Below are positions 50,222 through 59,485 of a stretch of 64,000 nucleotides of DNA, one piece after another. The notes under the pieces were generated by a model. It did not search any database. It was not told the DNA's origin and saw only the letters and a program-made list of their open reading frames with translations. The first letter of the stretch is position 1, and every line of letters begins with the position of its first letter. Source of the stretch: Bacteroidota bacterium. Its GTDB lineage: Bacteria > Bacteroidota > Ignavibacteria > UBA10030 > UBA8401. Location: assembly GCA_021796215.1 (NCBI GenBank), contig JAJYOK010000013.1, positions 1 to 64,000 on the forward strand. The letters are read 5' to 3'. Made by a program: the position numbers and the translations under genes.

Positions 50222-52321
50222 TTACCGATAAAACTGGTCGCGGTCGTCTTCAATGTTTGCTTTTTCTTTCAGCGAAGCGAGCCATTCGTTCACGACGCGC
50301 TGCTTTTTTTCCTGGAGAACCTGCGTTTCAAGAACGCTTTTTTGCATATTGAAGCTTGTCGAATCGAACGGCGTGCGGCTCAAAACTTTTAAGAGATAAT
50401 AGCCTCGGGTGCCTTTCACCGGCTCGGAGACTTTACTCACAGGATCGGTCAACGCAATGCCGACGAACGCAGGCTCGCGCCCGATTGTCGGAATACCGCC
50501 GTTCGGAGAAAACTCTCCGGTGGTTTGCACCGACACATTCGGGTCTTTCGCTTGTAGAACTGTTAAATCCGTCGTGTCGCCGATGGACGCGCGGTCTTTA
50601 GCAACGATCTCTTTAAGCAGGCTCATTTTCTTTTCCCGCAGCACGCGCGGCTTCAGCGATTCTTTCACCTCGTCAAACGGGCGAACGCCTTCGTTTTTCA
50701 CTTCGGAAATTTTAAATACCGCATAGCCATTGTTAATTTGTGTTGCATCGCTGATATCATTGAGGTCGTTTGAGAAAGCAAATTTTGAAACAACATCGTT
50801 GAACCCAATTCCGGGAATCATTCCTTCTTTTTGGAACGCCGGAGTTTCATGCACCTGCAAGCCGAAGCTTTCGGCATCTTTTTCAAACTTGCCGTCTTTC
50901 GCAACGTATGCAAAATCCTGCGCGCGCTGAAACGCATCGTCTTTCGTTTGCGAGCTTGCTTTCACCGACATCACGATGTCTGCCAATTTTACTTCGCGGT
51001 TGTCTTTTCCTTCAATCTTAATAATGTGGATGCCGAATTGTGTTTTTACCGGCCCGATAATTTCTCCCGGTTTTCCTTTCATCGCCGCATCTTCAAACGG
51101 CTTCACCATTCGTCCTTTGCCGAACCAGCCGAGTTCTCCGCCGGTTGATGCCGCGCCGGGCTCCTGTGAATATTGTTTCGCAAGCGCTGTAAAATCTTCT
51201 CCGCTCCGTGCGCGTGCGATTAAGTCGCGGGCTTCTTTCATCACGGCGGCTTCGTCTTTCCCGCCGGAAGTTGTGAGAAGAATGTGACGCGCTTTCACAA
51301 ATGTTTCTTTCCCGTGCCGCTCATCCAGAATTTTTGTCAAATGGTAGCCGTCATAATCGCTGTACGGCCCGACAACATCTCCGACCTTTCCTGAAAACAC
51401 TTTCTCTTCTTTTTGCTGGCTCATTTCTCCGTGCTTGAAATACGCTTCGCTCGGTTTGCCTTCGGAATATTCTTTTTGAAGCTCGGTGAAATCTGCACCG
51501 GATTTAATTTGCTGGAGTACGCTGTTCAATTCTGTGAGCACATCCTGCGAATCGCGTGCCGACGGCTGATCGCTGAAAAGCACGTACTTGAGCTTTCGCG
51601 TTGCCTTCATTTTGAATTCAAATTGATGTTCGTTGTAAAATTTTTGCAAATCGTCATCGGTGACTGTGACTGTGCTATCCGGGATGTAACGGTTCGGATC
51701 GAACAACGCATATTGCGCATCAATTTTTGTGTTTTGGTCTATAAAATGTTCGCGGATCTCTCCCGGTGTTGCGCGGACCGATGCCATGACAAGGCTCTGC
51801 ACTTTATCAACAAGACGCTGCTGCCGAAGCGCCTGCTCAACCTGAATCCAGATGTCTTTGTTGCGCGGATCGTTGATGGCGCTTTCGTACGCTTCACGAT
51901 TGAAGCGTCCGGTAGAATCTTTGAATTGCTGAACGAGGAACGATGGCGGATTATCGCCGCGCACCCAATCCACAATTTCCTGTCCCGTTACGGTGATGCC
52001 GGCATCGTGAGCAGCGTTTTCGACCAGCACTTGTGTGACCAAACTGTTCCACACCTGATCGCGGATTTGCCGCAGCATATCGTCATCCGGGTCTTGTCCC
52101 GATTGTTGTTTTTGATTGTCGGCTGCACGTTTGACCATGTCGGAAAATTCCTGATACGAAATTTTCTTTCCGTCAATTATACCGACATAATCGTGCCGGC
52201 CGTCGCCTTTAATTCCGAGATAATTCATGCCCCATTCAAAAACAATGGTAATAAGAAATGCCACCACCAAAATAATGAGAATGGCGGGCATATTGTCGCG
52301 CATTTTTGTCATTAAAGCCAT
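50222..52321 (-). CDS. PpiD/SurA-like peptidyl-prolyl isomerase, membrane-anchored
   Basis: The 699 residues start with one membrane helix (about 12-35, ILIILVVAFLITIVFEWG), then a SurA-N-like chaperone region (ISYQEFSDMVKRAADNQ), and two parvulin-type segments; the clearest (about 335-450) has ARHILLTT, RARSGEDFTALAKQYSQEPGAASTGGELGWFGKGRMVKPFEDAA and GPVKTQFGIHIIKI. It folds outer-membrane proteins in the periplasm. AAGGAG precedes the ATG. It heads a minus-strand set with OMP, EamA, aroK and aroB. Confidence 0.93.
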   Translation of the reverse strand: MALMTKMRDNMPAILIILVVAFLITIVFEWGMNYLGIKGDGRHDYVGIIDGKKISYQEFSDMVKRAADNQKQQSGQDPDDDMLRQIRDQVWNSLVTQVLVENAAHDAGITVTGQEIVDWVRGDNPPSFLVQQFKDSTGRFNREAYESAINDPRNKDIWIQVEQALRQQRLVDKVQSLVMASVRATPGEIREHFIDQNTKIDAQYALFDPNRYIPDSTVTVTDDDLQKFYNEHQFEFKMKATRKLKYVLFSDQPSARDSQDVLTELNSVLQQIKSGADFTELQKEYSEGKPSEAYFKHGEMSQQKEEKVFSGKVGDVVGPYSDYDGYHLTKILDERHGKETFVKARHILLTTSGGKDEAAVMKEARDLIARARSGEDFTALAKQYSQEPGAASTGGELGWFGKGRMVKPFEDAAMKGKPGEIIGPVKTQFGIHIIKIEGKDNREVKLADIVMSVKASSQTKDDAFQRAQDFAYVAKDGKFEKDAESFGLQVHETPAFQKEGMIPGIGFNDVVSKFAFSNDLNDISDATQINNGYAVFKISEVKNEGVRPFDEVKESLKPRVLREKKMSLLKEIVAKDRASIGDTTDLTVLQAKDPNVSVQTTGEFSPNGGIPTIGREPAFVGIALTDPVSKVSEPVKGTRGYYLLKVLSRTPFDSTSFNMQKSVLETQVLQEKKQRVVNEWLASLKEKANIEDDRDQFYR

Positions 52322-52437
52322 ACGAACAAAAACTCCTTCACTGTTTGAAAAACCTTTTTCAAGGTTTAGAGTGAAAAATATAACCGAAATTGCTTAGAAA
52401 AGCAAAGAAAATTGTGAGAGAAAACAGCACATCAGGC

Positions 52438-52572
52438 GCACTGCGATTGGTAAGGCAAATGCGGCAGTGCACTTGCAAGGACACAAAGCATCGTGAAAAC
52501 TCATCAAAGCGGAAGTAACTTTACATCAATAAATAAGAGATGTTATCAGTATAACTTATCCCGCAAAGCGGG
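52438..52572. repeat. Intergenic hairpins in the 319-base gap 52322-52640
   Basis: No gene is visible in this gap between two minus-strand genes. GCACTGC (52438-52444) pairs with GCAGTGC (52464-52470). CCCGC-AAA-GCGGG (52560-52572) is a tight hairpin whose surroundings resemble the repeat near 21845-21867. No T-run follows either on the minus strand, so terminator activity for the 52641-54887 gene is uncertain. Confidence 0.4.
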
Positions 52573-52640
52573 AATTCTCAGCCAGCCCAAAATTCTACAT
52601 AATTATTTTTACTTCTTTCTGCTTTGGTAAAATGTATAGC

Positions 52641-54887
52641 CTATTTTACTAATACCATTTTCCTAACAACAGAATGCTCATCGGTCTGCAGTCTATAGAA
52701 GTACATTCCGCTTGATAAACCGGATGCATTAAACGTAACAGAATGAAATCCGGCAGTAAAATCTTTGTTTATCAGTGTGGCGACTTCTCTTCCAAGTATA
52801 TCATAAACCTTAAGGCTCACTTTTTCTTTCTTCGCAAGATTGAAGTTTATGACAGTAGATGGATTAAAAGGATTAGGATAGTTCTGTTCAAGGTTGAACG
52901 AAGCGGGAGAAGAGGAAATTTTTTCAACTTCTGTAGAACTGCCGGGGTATTTTAATCTCAGGTTGTCAAAATAAAAAGTTCCCGATGTCACCTGTCCTTG
53001 AACTTTGTCGGGTGCAATCTGAATTTCTATTCTCTTGAGAGTTAAAGGATACGTTAATCCGGAAGCACCTGCCAACGGTGACAAACCTGTCATTGGTGAA
53101 TTCACCATATCAAAAGCGGCGCTGTCGTTTAGATATTTTTTACCCGAACCTCGGTAAAGTTCTGAATCAGCATCCGAATAGCGATAGTATAGGCGATGAT
53201 TTCGCCCATCGGATTTCACATCAAGATAGATTGAATCGGGAATTCCGTAAACGAGCAGGTCTTTGTTGAGATAAATATAGTAGGAGGAAGACTTGAGCGC
53301 ATCATACGTTAATTTATAATCTACCTTAAAGGATGCATTCCCTTCAGACTTTTGATCCGTTGCAAGCGAAACAGAAAGAGAATCCAGGTTGTCATTAGTA
53401 AAGGTCCATCCGCCTAAACTTTCAAGCGGATCAAGACTGACGATACCGCTCGCATTCTCAACCCGTATAGTGCTTGTGTCGCTGTAATTGTTGAGAGATG
53501 CTATGATATTTGTGGTGCCATTCATCTTTCCGGTAAATACTCCGTTCGAATCAACAATTCCTACAGATGGATTTGTTGACGTCAATGTGAACATCGTTAT
53601 TGGTAGGGCGTGTTGTACCGAATCCGCATCGTATGTTGCAATACTTAATTGAAGAGTGTGCAACGTGTCAGTCACTGTAAATCTCGGCGTTAAGCGGATA
53701 TATTGGATGCCATACGTTTTTACGAAACAGGAGTCCGTGGTGTTATTAAACTTTGCGTACACGTATCCGCTGTCCGTGTGGTCTCCCGGTGTGAATACGC
53801 CCCACGGTTGTATTGTGCCGATTCCGCTGTCGCATGAATATTGTATCCATGAGGAAGGCAAAATAATTTCGTTGCCCGATGTATCGAGCGCCGTGACTTC
53901 GAACGTGTAGTTGTCATAACGGAAGATCGTTAACGATTTTGTAGTCAACGCCATAGAAGTAAAATCCTGCTGTGGAGTAGAAGAAAGAACCATTAGTGAA
54001 TAAAGAAAATTCGAGCTGAACCCCGGAAGACTATCAACTCCGCCGCCATGCCCCTGACCCGGAAAGTAAACTCCCTGATTATAAATTCCAATCTGCGTCG
54101 CAATTCTGCCGATCGCAATGCCGCCGAATAGTTTTATTCCGAAATCACCAGACACGCCGCTATCCTGGGGTACTATCGTATCGGCCAAGCCATCAATGCT
54201 CGCAATCGGAACTTCTCCCGCATTGACCCATGCCGGGTTCACAATTGCGCCGCAGTAATTAATGATACCCTTAATTGCGGTTGAATATCCAGGGTTGCCG
54301 CTTGTTCCTTCAATGTTGCCCCACTTTGTTTGATTAACATCCGGCGGAATTTCATCTTCATCCCAATACGCATAATGCACCACAACCATAGAACCTGCTG
54401 ACGAGCCTTCGAGATAAATCTGTGAAGTATCAATTCCATATTCCGCAGCGTGTGCGCGGAAGAAACGAACCGCCGCTTTCATATCCTGCACGCCGCGCAG
54501 TAAAGCTTCCAAAATTGTCGTGACTCCTTTCGGAGATTCAATGCCAAGCCGGTAATCTATCGTTGCGGCAACATATCCGCGTTCAGCAAAGTCGGTACAA
54601 AAGCTGCCCATTTCGCTTCTGTTTCCGGTGACGAGGCTTCCGCCATGAATGCAAACAACCAAAGGCCTCCGCTGCAGAGTATCACCTGAAGGTTCATAGA
54701 AATCCAAAAATAACGAATCAGTCGAGCTGTCAATATTCATGCTGCTGCCGAATGGGATATTCTTTGTGCTTACAACAGAAGAGAAAACATGATCTTTGTA
54801 GCGTGTTCCCGCATCGGTGGTATGTGCAACAATAACAACAGAGATGAGCATGAGTATTTTGGAGGGGGAATTGTAAAATGATTTCAT
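52641..54887 (-). CDS. Secreted carboxylesterase-like protein with T9SS sorting domain
   Basis: This encodes 748 residues with a signal peptide (about 1-27). The first 300 residues form an alpha/beta hydrolase: oxyanion region VCIHGGSLVTGNRS, nucleophile elbow EGSSAGSMV, an acid in SIDGLADTIVPQ and a histidine in FPGQGHGGG. Ig-like domains (about 315-480, including a BIG2-like segment around GIVDSNGVFTGKMNGTTNI) and a jelly-roll-like region (about 490-650) follow. The last 85 residues are a type A T9SS sorting domain (NLEQNYPNPFNPSTV ... GMYFYRL ... MVLVK). The hydrolase part resembles feruloyl/carbohydrate esterases acting on the cell surface; the substrate is unknown. Confidence 0.9.
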   Translation of the reverse strand: MKSFYNSPSKILMLISVVIVAHTTDAGTRYKDHVFSSVVSTKNIPFGSSMNIDSSTDSLFLDFYEPSGDTLQRRPLVVCIHGGSLVTGNRSEMGSFCTDFAERGYVAATIDYRLGIESPKGVTTILEALLRGVQDMKAAVRFFRAHAAEYGIDTSQIYLEGSSAGSMVVVHYAYWDEDEIPPDVNQTKWGNIEGTSGNPGYSTAIKGIINYCGAIVNPAWVNAGEVPIASIDGLADTIVPQDSGVSGDFGIKLFGGIAIGRIATQIGIYNQGVYFPGQGHGGGVDSLPGFSSNFLYSLMVLSSTPQQDFTSMALTTKSLTIFRYDNYTFEVTALDTSGNEIILPSSWIQYSCDSGIGTIQPWGVFTPGDHTDSGYVYAKFNNTTDSCFVKTYGIQYIRLTPRFTVTDTLHTLQLSIATYDADSVQHALPITMFTLTSTNPSVGIVDSNGVFTGKMNGTTNIIASLNNYSDTSTIRVENASGIVSLDPLESLGGWTFTNDNLDSLSVSLATDQKSEGNASFKVDYKLTYDALKSSSYYIYLNKDLLVYGIPDSIYLDVKSDGRNHRLYYRYSDADSELYRGSGKKYLNDSAAFDMVNSPMTGLSPLAGASGLTYPLTLKRIEIQIAPDKVQGQVTSGTFYFDNLRLKYPGSSTEVEKISSSPASFNLEQNYPNPFNPSTVINFNLAKKEKVSLKVYDILGREVATLINKDFTAGFHSVTFNASGLSSGMYFYRLQTDEHSVVRKMVLVK

Positions 54888-55166
54888 CGGTTCAACTCCT
54901 TTTGTCGGAACGCTTTACGTTTTGTTCTATTCGTTTTAAATTCATTTCCTTGAACTTTCCAGATGGAAGGCAGTTAAGAATCAATAAATAATTGAATGAC
55001 CCGCTCTTGGCACTCCACCCACGTACTAGCGTAAATTTCCCTCTTCTTCAACTCAAAATCAAGCCCGTTTACAAAGTTGAATTTTTGGAAAGAAAACAAT
55101 GAACATTTTTATATCTCCCGTACCTTACTTAATAGTTGTCGTATATCACGGAAACCGGGCTTCTTA

Positions 55167-55198
55167 TTGACATTAACAACAAAGAATTCTTACATTTG
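55167..55198 (+). promoter_or_regulatory. Bacteroidota-type promoter
   Basis: TTG (55167-55169) and TACATTTG (55191-55198), 21 bases apart, match the -33/-7 elements (TTG, TAnnTTTG) of Bacteroidota housekeeping promoters. The start would be near 55205, about 40 bases before the lipoprotein ATG at 55246. The 358-base divergent gap 54888-55245 holds no gene. Confidence 0.55.
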
Positions 55199-55245
55199 TG
55201 TGCAATTAATACTCACCCCACCTATCATTTTTGAAGGACATAGTT

Positions 55246-57135
55246 ATGAAACGGCAGTCGTTATTCCCGCTCTGTTTCGCGGCTGCGGTTCTGCTGATAG
55301 CCTTCTCCGCCTGCAATCAATCCCCGACATCGTCCGATAAAAGCACGACGGTTGATTCCACCGGCTCAGCTACAAAAGCAGCTCAAGCATACAGCGAAAT
55401 GGAAAATCAGTTTTACATCGCTTCACAAATTTCGTTCAACAATTCACGCGACTTTGACAAAGTTGATTTTACGAACGCAAATGCTTTGTATAAAGAGGCA
55501 TTGGGTTTGAACCCAAATAATTCTGCGGCAAACCTCGGTGCAGGACTGACAGAAATTCTTGGTGCGCTTTCCGACACGACCATTAGAAATGTTATTCAAC
55601 AATGGGAAGATTCTTCGCCAACTTCTCCGAGTTCATCGGTCAAATCAGAGATGCTCCGTTTTGATATTCCATCCGGCACAAACGATATGACGGTACCGAT
55701 ATCGGCGCTCGGAAAAAATCTGGTGAAGATTCTTCAGAAAGCAACTACTGATCCGCCGGCAGTTAGCAGAATGCAGCAAGTGCTGAAAGATAATTTTCTT
55801 CCCCGTGTTGATTATGCGCTTCAACGATTGGCAGTTATCGAAGGGGACACCGCGTTTCAATTCAAGGTCAGCGGAAAGATGCAGGGAAATATGAATCTCT
55901 CTTCGGTATACATGACATTAACCGAAGTCTATGTTATGGATGCCATGCTTCAGGGCATGAAAGCGATGCTGGAAGAATTTTTGGTTTTCAGTTTCGATCT
56001 CCCGTCATATCAAACGCACGATGTTGTCGCGGCGATCCAGCAAAGCAACACAACATTTTTCGTTCTTGCTTCTGATGGTAAAACGCATGCCGCCAATTCA
56101 AAGAACGCGATTTTGACGATGCTGGCAAAGATCAGAAGCGGCATCAATTTTCTTGAGAACCAAACCGGCTCGCAAGACAATCACATTATCAAGGTGCGCA
56201 GAGACGGCAGTAACGGCATTGCTCAGGCTGACCTCGATACCGTGCTGACGTACTTAACGAAGGTTGAAAATGCATTCACCGGTTCATTTTCCTTCGAAGC
56301 GAAGAATGCAGACAGCGATGGAAATAATTATACAATCACCGTCAGCCTCGGGAAATTTTTTGATGATCCCCCGACAAATCCGAAAGCGCAGTGGCTTCCC
56401 GCCTACACCGTTGACACTTCTGCGCACGGCGATATTCTGTGGCATTGGCAGGGACAGGATTATGCGTCCTTCAATTTCCCCGACCCGACGTTCGGCGGCG
56501 TTTTTCCGGGAATGACGAACGACGAACTCAAACGTTTGCTCTTCCTTGATGAAACATTTGCCTATAAGCTGAACATCTATATGTACGATTATTCTGGCTC
56601 TTCCAGCACCGTTGATGCAAAGGTCGTGGTGAACGGAAAGACATACAAACCGAAGTCATCGTGGAACTGGTCGTACTACTCTTCGTTCTACGGACAATTT
56701 GATTTCTACATTTCCGACAATGTTGGAATGCCGGTCACAATCTATGCCGTTATTAACGGCACGGATGTTCCCTTGGAATTGAGCTCAACTCCCGTCGTCA
56801 AAACAAAGAGTTATCAGTTCATCAATGCGAACATTGCGCAGGCTTCACAAAATATCACCGCTCAGTCGAACTATGGATCAATTCAGCTTTATCTGGTGGA
56901 TTGGGCGTCTTACAAAATTGAGCGCGACAGCACCGGTTCAGGGTTTGCCCTGTATGATTCAACGGGCGATAATCAAACGAGTTATTATTACGATGTGCAC
57001 GTTACTTCGGGAAAAACATACTCGTATCGCGCCCGCATGTATCCATATGTACCGAGCTACGCGGTACAATACGGCGACATTTATGCGGGGCGGCAGAATA
57101 ATTACACGAACACCGTTTCTGCAACTGCACAGTAA
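55246..57135 (+). CDS. Large lipoprotein, unknown function
   Basis: From the ATG with AAGGACATAG upstream the product has 629 residues. The signal ends in LIAFSAC, a plausible lipobox. Residues about 60-110 contain a TPR-like segment (DFTNANALYKEALGLNPNNSAANLGAGLTEIL); a helical middle follows, then a C-terminal half rich in aromatic residues and Ser/Tyr with beta character. I do not recognise a family. The next gene, for a predicted outer-membrane protein, starts in the stop codon (TAATG), so they form a coupled pair. Confidence 0.8.
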   Translation: MKRQSLFPLCFAAAVLLIAFSACNQSPTSSDKSTTVDSTGSATKAAQAYSEMENQFYIASQISFNNSRDFDKVDFTNANALYKEALGLNPNNSAANLGAGLTEILGALSDTTIRNVIQQWEDSSPTSPSSSVKSEMLRFDIPSGTNDMTVPISALGKNLVKILQKATTDPPAVSRMQQVLKDNFLPRVDYALQRLAVIEGDTAFQFKVSGKMQGNMNLSSVYMTLTEVYVMDAMLQGMKAMLEEFLVFSFDLPSYQTHDVVAAIQQSNTTFFVLASDGKTHAANSKNAILTMLAKIRSGINFLENQTGSQDNHIIKVRRDGSNGIAQADLDTVLTYLTKVENAFTGSFSFEAKNADSDGNNYTITVSLGKFFDDPPTNPKAQWLPAYTVDTSAHGDILWHWQGQDYASFNFPDPTFGGVFPGMTNDELKRLLFLDETFAYKLNIYMYDYSGSSSTVDAKVVVNGKTYKPKSSWNWSYYSSFYGQFDFYISDNVGMPVTIYAVINGTDVPLELSSTPVVKTKSYQFINANIAQASQNITAQSNYGSIQLYLVDWASYKIERDSTGSGFALYDSTGDNQTSYYYDVHVTSGKTYSYRARMYPYVPSYAVQYGDIYAGRQNNYTNTVSATAQ

Positions 57136-58532
57136 TGATACAGTTGTGTCGAAGAAAGCGTGGGCGGGAATACTCCTGCCCGCGCTTTTTTCTTCTTGTT
57201 CTTCTCTGTTTGTATGTTCTGCCGGCGTTCGCTCAGAAAACTGATTCGCTCTGCCATTATAAGGTTTCTGTAGAAGCTGAATATTTCGATCTCTTCAGAC
57301 AGAAATCAGAGCGCGCCTCAACGACACTTTTTGCCAAGTATACTTCGTTCTCGCTATCCGTCGTTCATTCTTCAGACTCGCTTTGTTTTTTTGCGGGTGA
57401 AGAAAAAGAATACGGCGCCTACGATAATCACTTCTCAAATTTTTCGCTTACGGGGGAAAACTCACTGCAGTCCGGTGGAATTTCGTGGAACAGCAGTGCA
57501 GCATTCTTCAAATATTCTCTCACTGCCGGCATTCAATTGAACGGCATACGTTACTTTCCGTTCGGCGGCGCTGCAATTCAGGCGGAACCGTTTGGAAATT
57601 TTCTTACGGCTTCTTTGGCATGGAACCGCGCCCCGATTCGAGGTTTAAATTCTTTTCTGTTCCAAGATTTCGCCGTGCATCTTACCGATGATGCGCCTGC
57701 TGATAGCTGGAATTTTACCGTTGCGGGCAAACCATTTGAAGATGCAAGTGCCGGCATACAATTGTATGAAACACGCAGCAATCACTCGCACGCTTCGGCG
57801 GGATATGCTCCCGATTATTCCTTCTATGAATTCGGCAGGAAATTATTTTTTACTTTTACACCGGCGAAATCCTGGAAGGCATGGGCAGGGATTTTTGTCT
57901 CGCAGCAGCGAGGCAGCCTTTTTTTATTTAGTGAAGATCAGTCTTTTGAAAATCTCCCGAACGCAAGCGGCGAACAATCTGGCTTTAAAGGCGGAATCAG
58001 CACAACAGTATTCGCGCTTCCATTCACAGCGTCGTACTCGTACAAAAAAATCACAAGCGATGGAGTTGGAGAAGTTGAATCGTGGCCATTTACTTCTCTT
58101 GCCGCTTCCGTGATTTCAAACCGGCTGAATTATCATTTCAACGCGGCGGTAACGATTCATTCGCTCTCAGTAACGCCGAGAGTTTTTTCTTTGCCGGCAA
58201 TTGACGCCCAGGCAGAATACCTTTTTGTCGTTCCGGATGTGTATGCAGAGCATTGGCAGCCGCAGTTTCTCGTGTTCGGAGTGAAAGATTATGCCAAAGA
58301 TTATTTTTCAATCGAACGGATGCACCTTCTCAAAATTGCCGCACTGGGATATTTCCAAGTAGCAAAAATAGATGTGAGAATTTCTTTGGAGCAGTGTCTT
58401 CCCGTATCAATCACTTACCGAACAAAGCCGTCTGTCACTCTGCCGCCGGTTCCTTCTCCGCAGCCGCCTTCTTCCAAGCCGACAACCGACGGCGGACGCA
58501 GTGCAACGATTGCACTTTCGTTCAACTTTTAA
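57135..58532 (+). CDS. Predicted outer-membrane protein, partner of the upstream lipoprotein
   Basis: This encodes 465 residues, starting at the ATG that overlaps the lipoprotein stop. A basic start and hydrophobic segment (RFFLLVLLCLYVLPAFAQ) form a signal peptide. The remainder is beta-rich with many alternating aromatic strands (SVEAEYFDLF, FKYSLTAGIQLNGIRYFPFGG, AIALSFNF-like end), ending in Phe, as outer-membrane barrels do. A proline-rich segment (LPPVPSPQPPSSKP) precedes the last strand. I do not recognise the family. Confidence 0.75.
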   Translation: MIQLCRRKRGREYSCPRFFLLVLLCLYVLPAFAQKTDSLCHYKVSVEAEYFDLFRQKSERASTTLFAKYTSFSLSVVHSSDSLCFFAGEEKEYGAYDNHFSNFSLTGENSLQSGGISWNSSAAFFKYSLTAGIQLNGIRYFPFGGAAIQAEPFGNFLTASLAWNRAPIRGLNSFLFQDFAVHLTDDAPADSWNFTVAGKPFEDASAGIQLYETRSNHSHASAGYAPDYSFYEFGRKLFFTFTPAKSWKAWAGIFVSQQRGSLFLFSEDQSFENLPNASGEQSGFKGGISTTVFALPFTASYSYKKITSDGVGEVESWPFTSLAASVISNRLNYHFNAAVTIHSLSVTPRVFSLPAIDAQAEYLFVVPDVYAEHWQPQFLVFGVKDYAKDYFSIERMHLLKIAALGYFQVAKIDVRISLEQCLPVSITYRTKPSVTLPPVPSPQPPSSKPTTDGGRSATIALSFNF

Positions 58533-58542
58533 TTGAAAAGTT
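58524..58542. terminator. Short AT-rich hairpin at a convergent junction
   Basis: AACTTTT (58524-58530) pairs with AAAAGTT (58536-58542) across a 5-base loop and covers the stops of both convergent genes (58532 and 58541). It may serve both strands but is weak. Confidence 0.35.
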
Positions 58543-59485
58543 ACTCGGCACGTTCAATATAATTCAGCTTGATCGTGCGGCCCCACATTTTCGTTGTTCT
58601 ACGGTCGGTAGCCACTCCTTTAAAGTACACGCGCATGCTGTCCTTTTGAAAATCAACACCAAGATTTTCGGGAAGATAATGTAAGCCTTTATCGGAAATA
58701 ATTCCGTAAAAGCCTCCTTCGAACGACATGTAAACCACCATGCCTTTGCCGGAAACTTCCTGCGCCTCTTTTTTGCTGCCATACCATAAAACATCCGACG
58801 GCAGGGCATTATAACTGTCTATGAGCATCATTCCAAATTGTTGTCCTAAACGGTTTGCAAATTTATCACGGCTGTCATTTGTTCCGCCGACAATGAATTT
58901 CGGCTCGCCCCATTCCACAAAATTGCCGAAACCGTTTGCAAAAAATTCAGAGTTCGATGTGTATGTCAAATATGCCGAGCCGAAAAAATGCTGAAGCTTA
59001 TCCCGGTCATCTGCTCTTCGCCCAACGCTGTCGGGAAGCACGCGGCGCGGCAGATGAGAAAACCGAACGCGGAAGTGTTCACGCGATTCCGTTGTCAGTG
59101 GAACGGGGAGGGCGCCGAGCAAAGGAATTTCGACGCCGATACGGAAATGATCCATTGTCGCAAATGTGCACAGCCACAGCGCTGTACCAATGTCGCCGTC
59201 AGCAATTTCCACCGCACGATCAAAAATTGCATCTACCGCCATCGTATCGCCGTCGGCGAGACGCAAAGAGAGAAAGCGCGGATCGCGGATATAGCTTTTC
59301 AATTCCGCTTCATGACGAAAAAGCTTCGGAAGAAAATGTTCGAAACTGAAAAAGGATGGACCTGCGACCGGATAGTTCCACTCGACGGCGATTCGGAGAC
59401 TGTCGGGAGACTGGGAAAACATAATGTGCGGCATGCAGAAGAAAAAGAAGATCCCCACGGACGCACAACCTGCGCGCATCGTCAC
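58541..59485 (-). CDS. Secreted protein of unknown function (DUF2279/YfiM-like region)
   Basis: The product has 314 residues and a signal peptide ending near HIMFSQS. The region RDKLQHFFGSAYLTYTSNSEFFANGFGNFVEWGEPKF ... RDKFANRLGQQFG recalls DUF2279/YfiM-like envelope proteins, whose role is unknown. The rest is beta-rich. Its ATG overlaps the stop of the acyl-CoA carboxylase gene by 4 bases (ATGA), so it is probably translated from the same mRNA, despite the different cell location. Confidence 0.75.
   Translation of the reverse strand: MTMRAGCASVGIFFFFCMPHIMFSQSPDSLRIAVEWNYPVAGPSFFSFEHFLPKLFRHEAELKSYIRDPRFLSLRLADGDTMAVDAIFDRAVEIADGDIGTALWLCTFATMDHFRIGVEIPLLGALPVPLTTESREHFRVRFSHLPRRVLPDSVGRRADDRDKLQHFFGSAYLTYTSNSEFFANGFGNFVEWGEPKFIVGGTNDSRDKFANRLGQQFGMMLIDSYNALPSDVLWYGSKKEAQEVSGKGMVVYMSFEGGFYGIISDKGLHYLPENLGVDFQKDSMRVYFKGVATDRRTTKMWGRTIKLNYIERAE

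Noticed and set aside
51413-52315. A 300-codon open frame on the plus strand
   Set aside because: It lies wholly antisense to the well-supported PpiD-like gene and its translation is cysteine- and phenylalanine-rich without any domain pattern.
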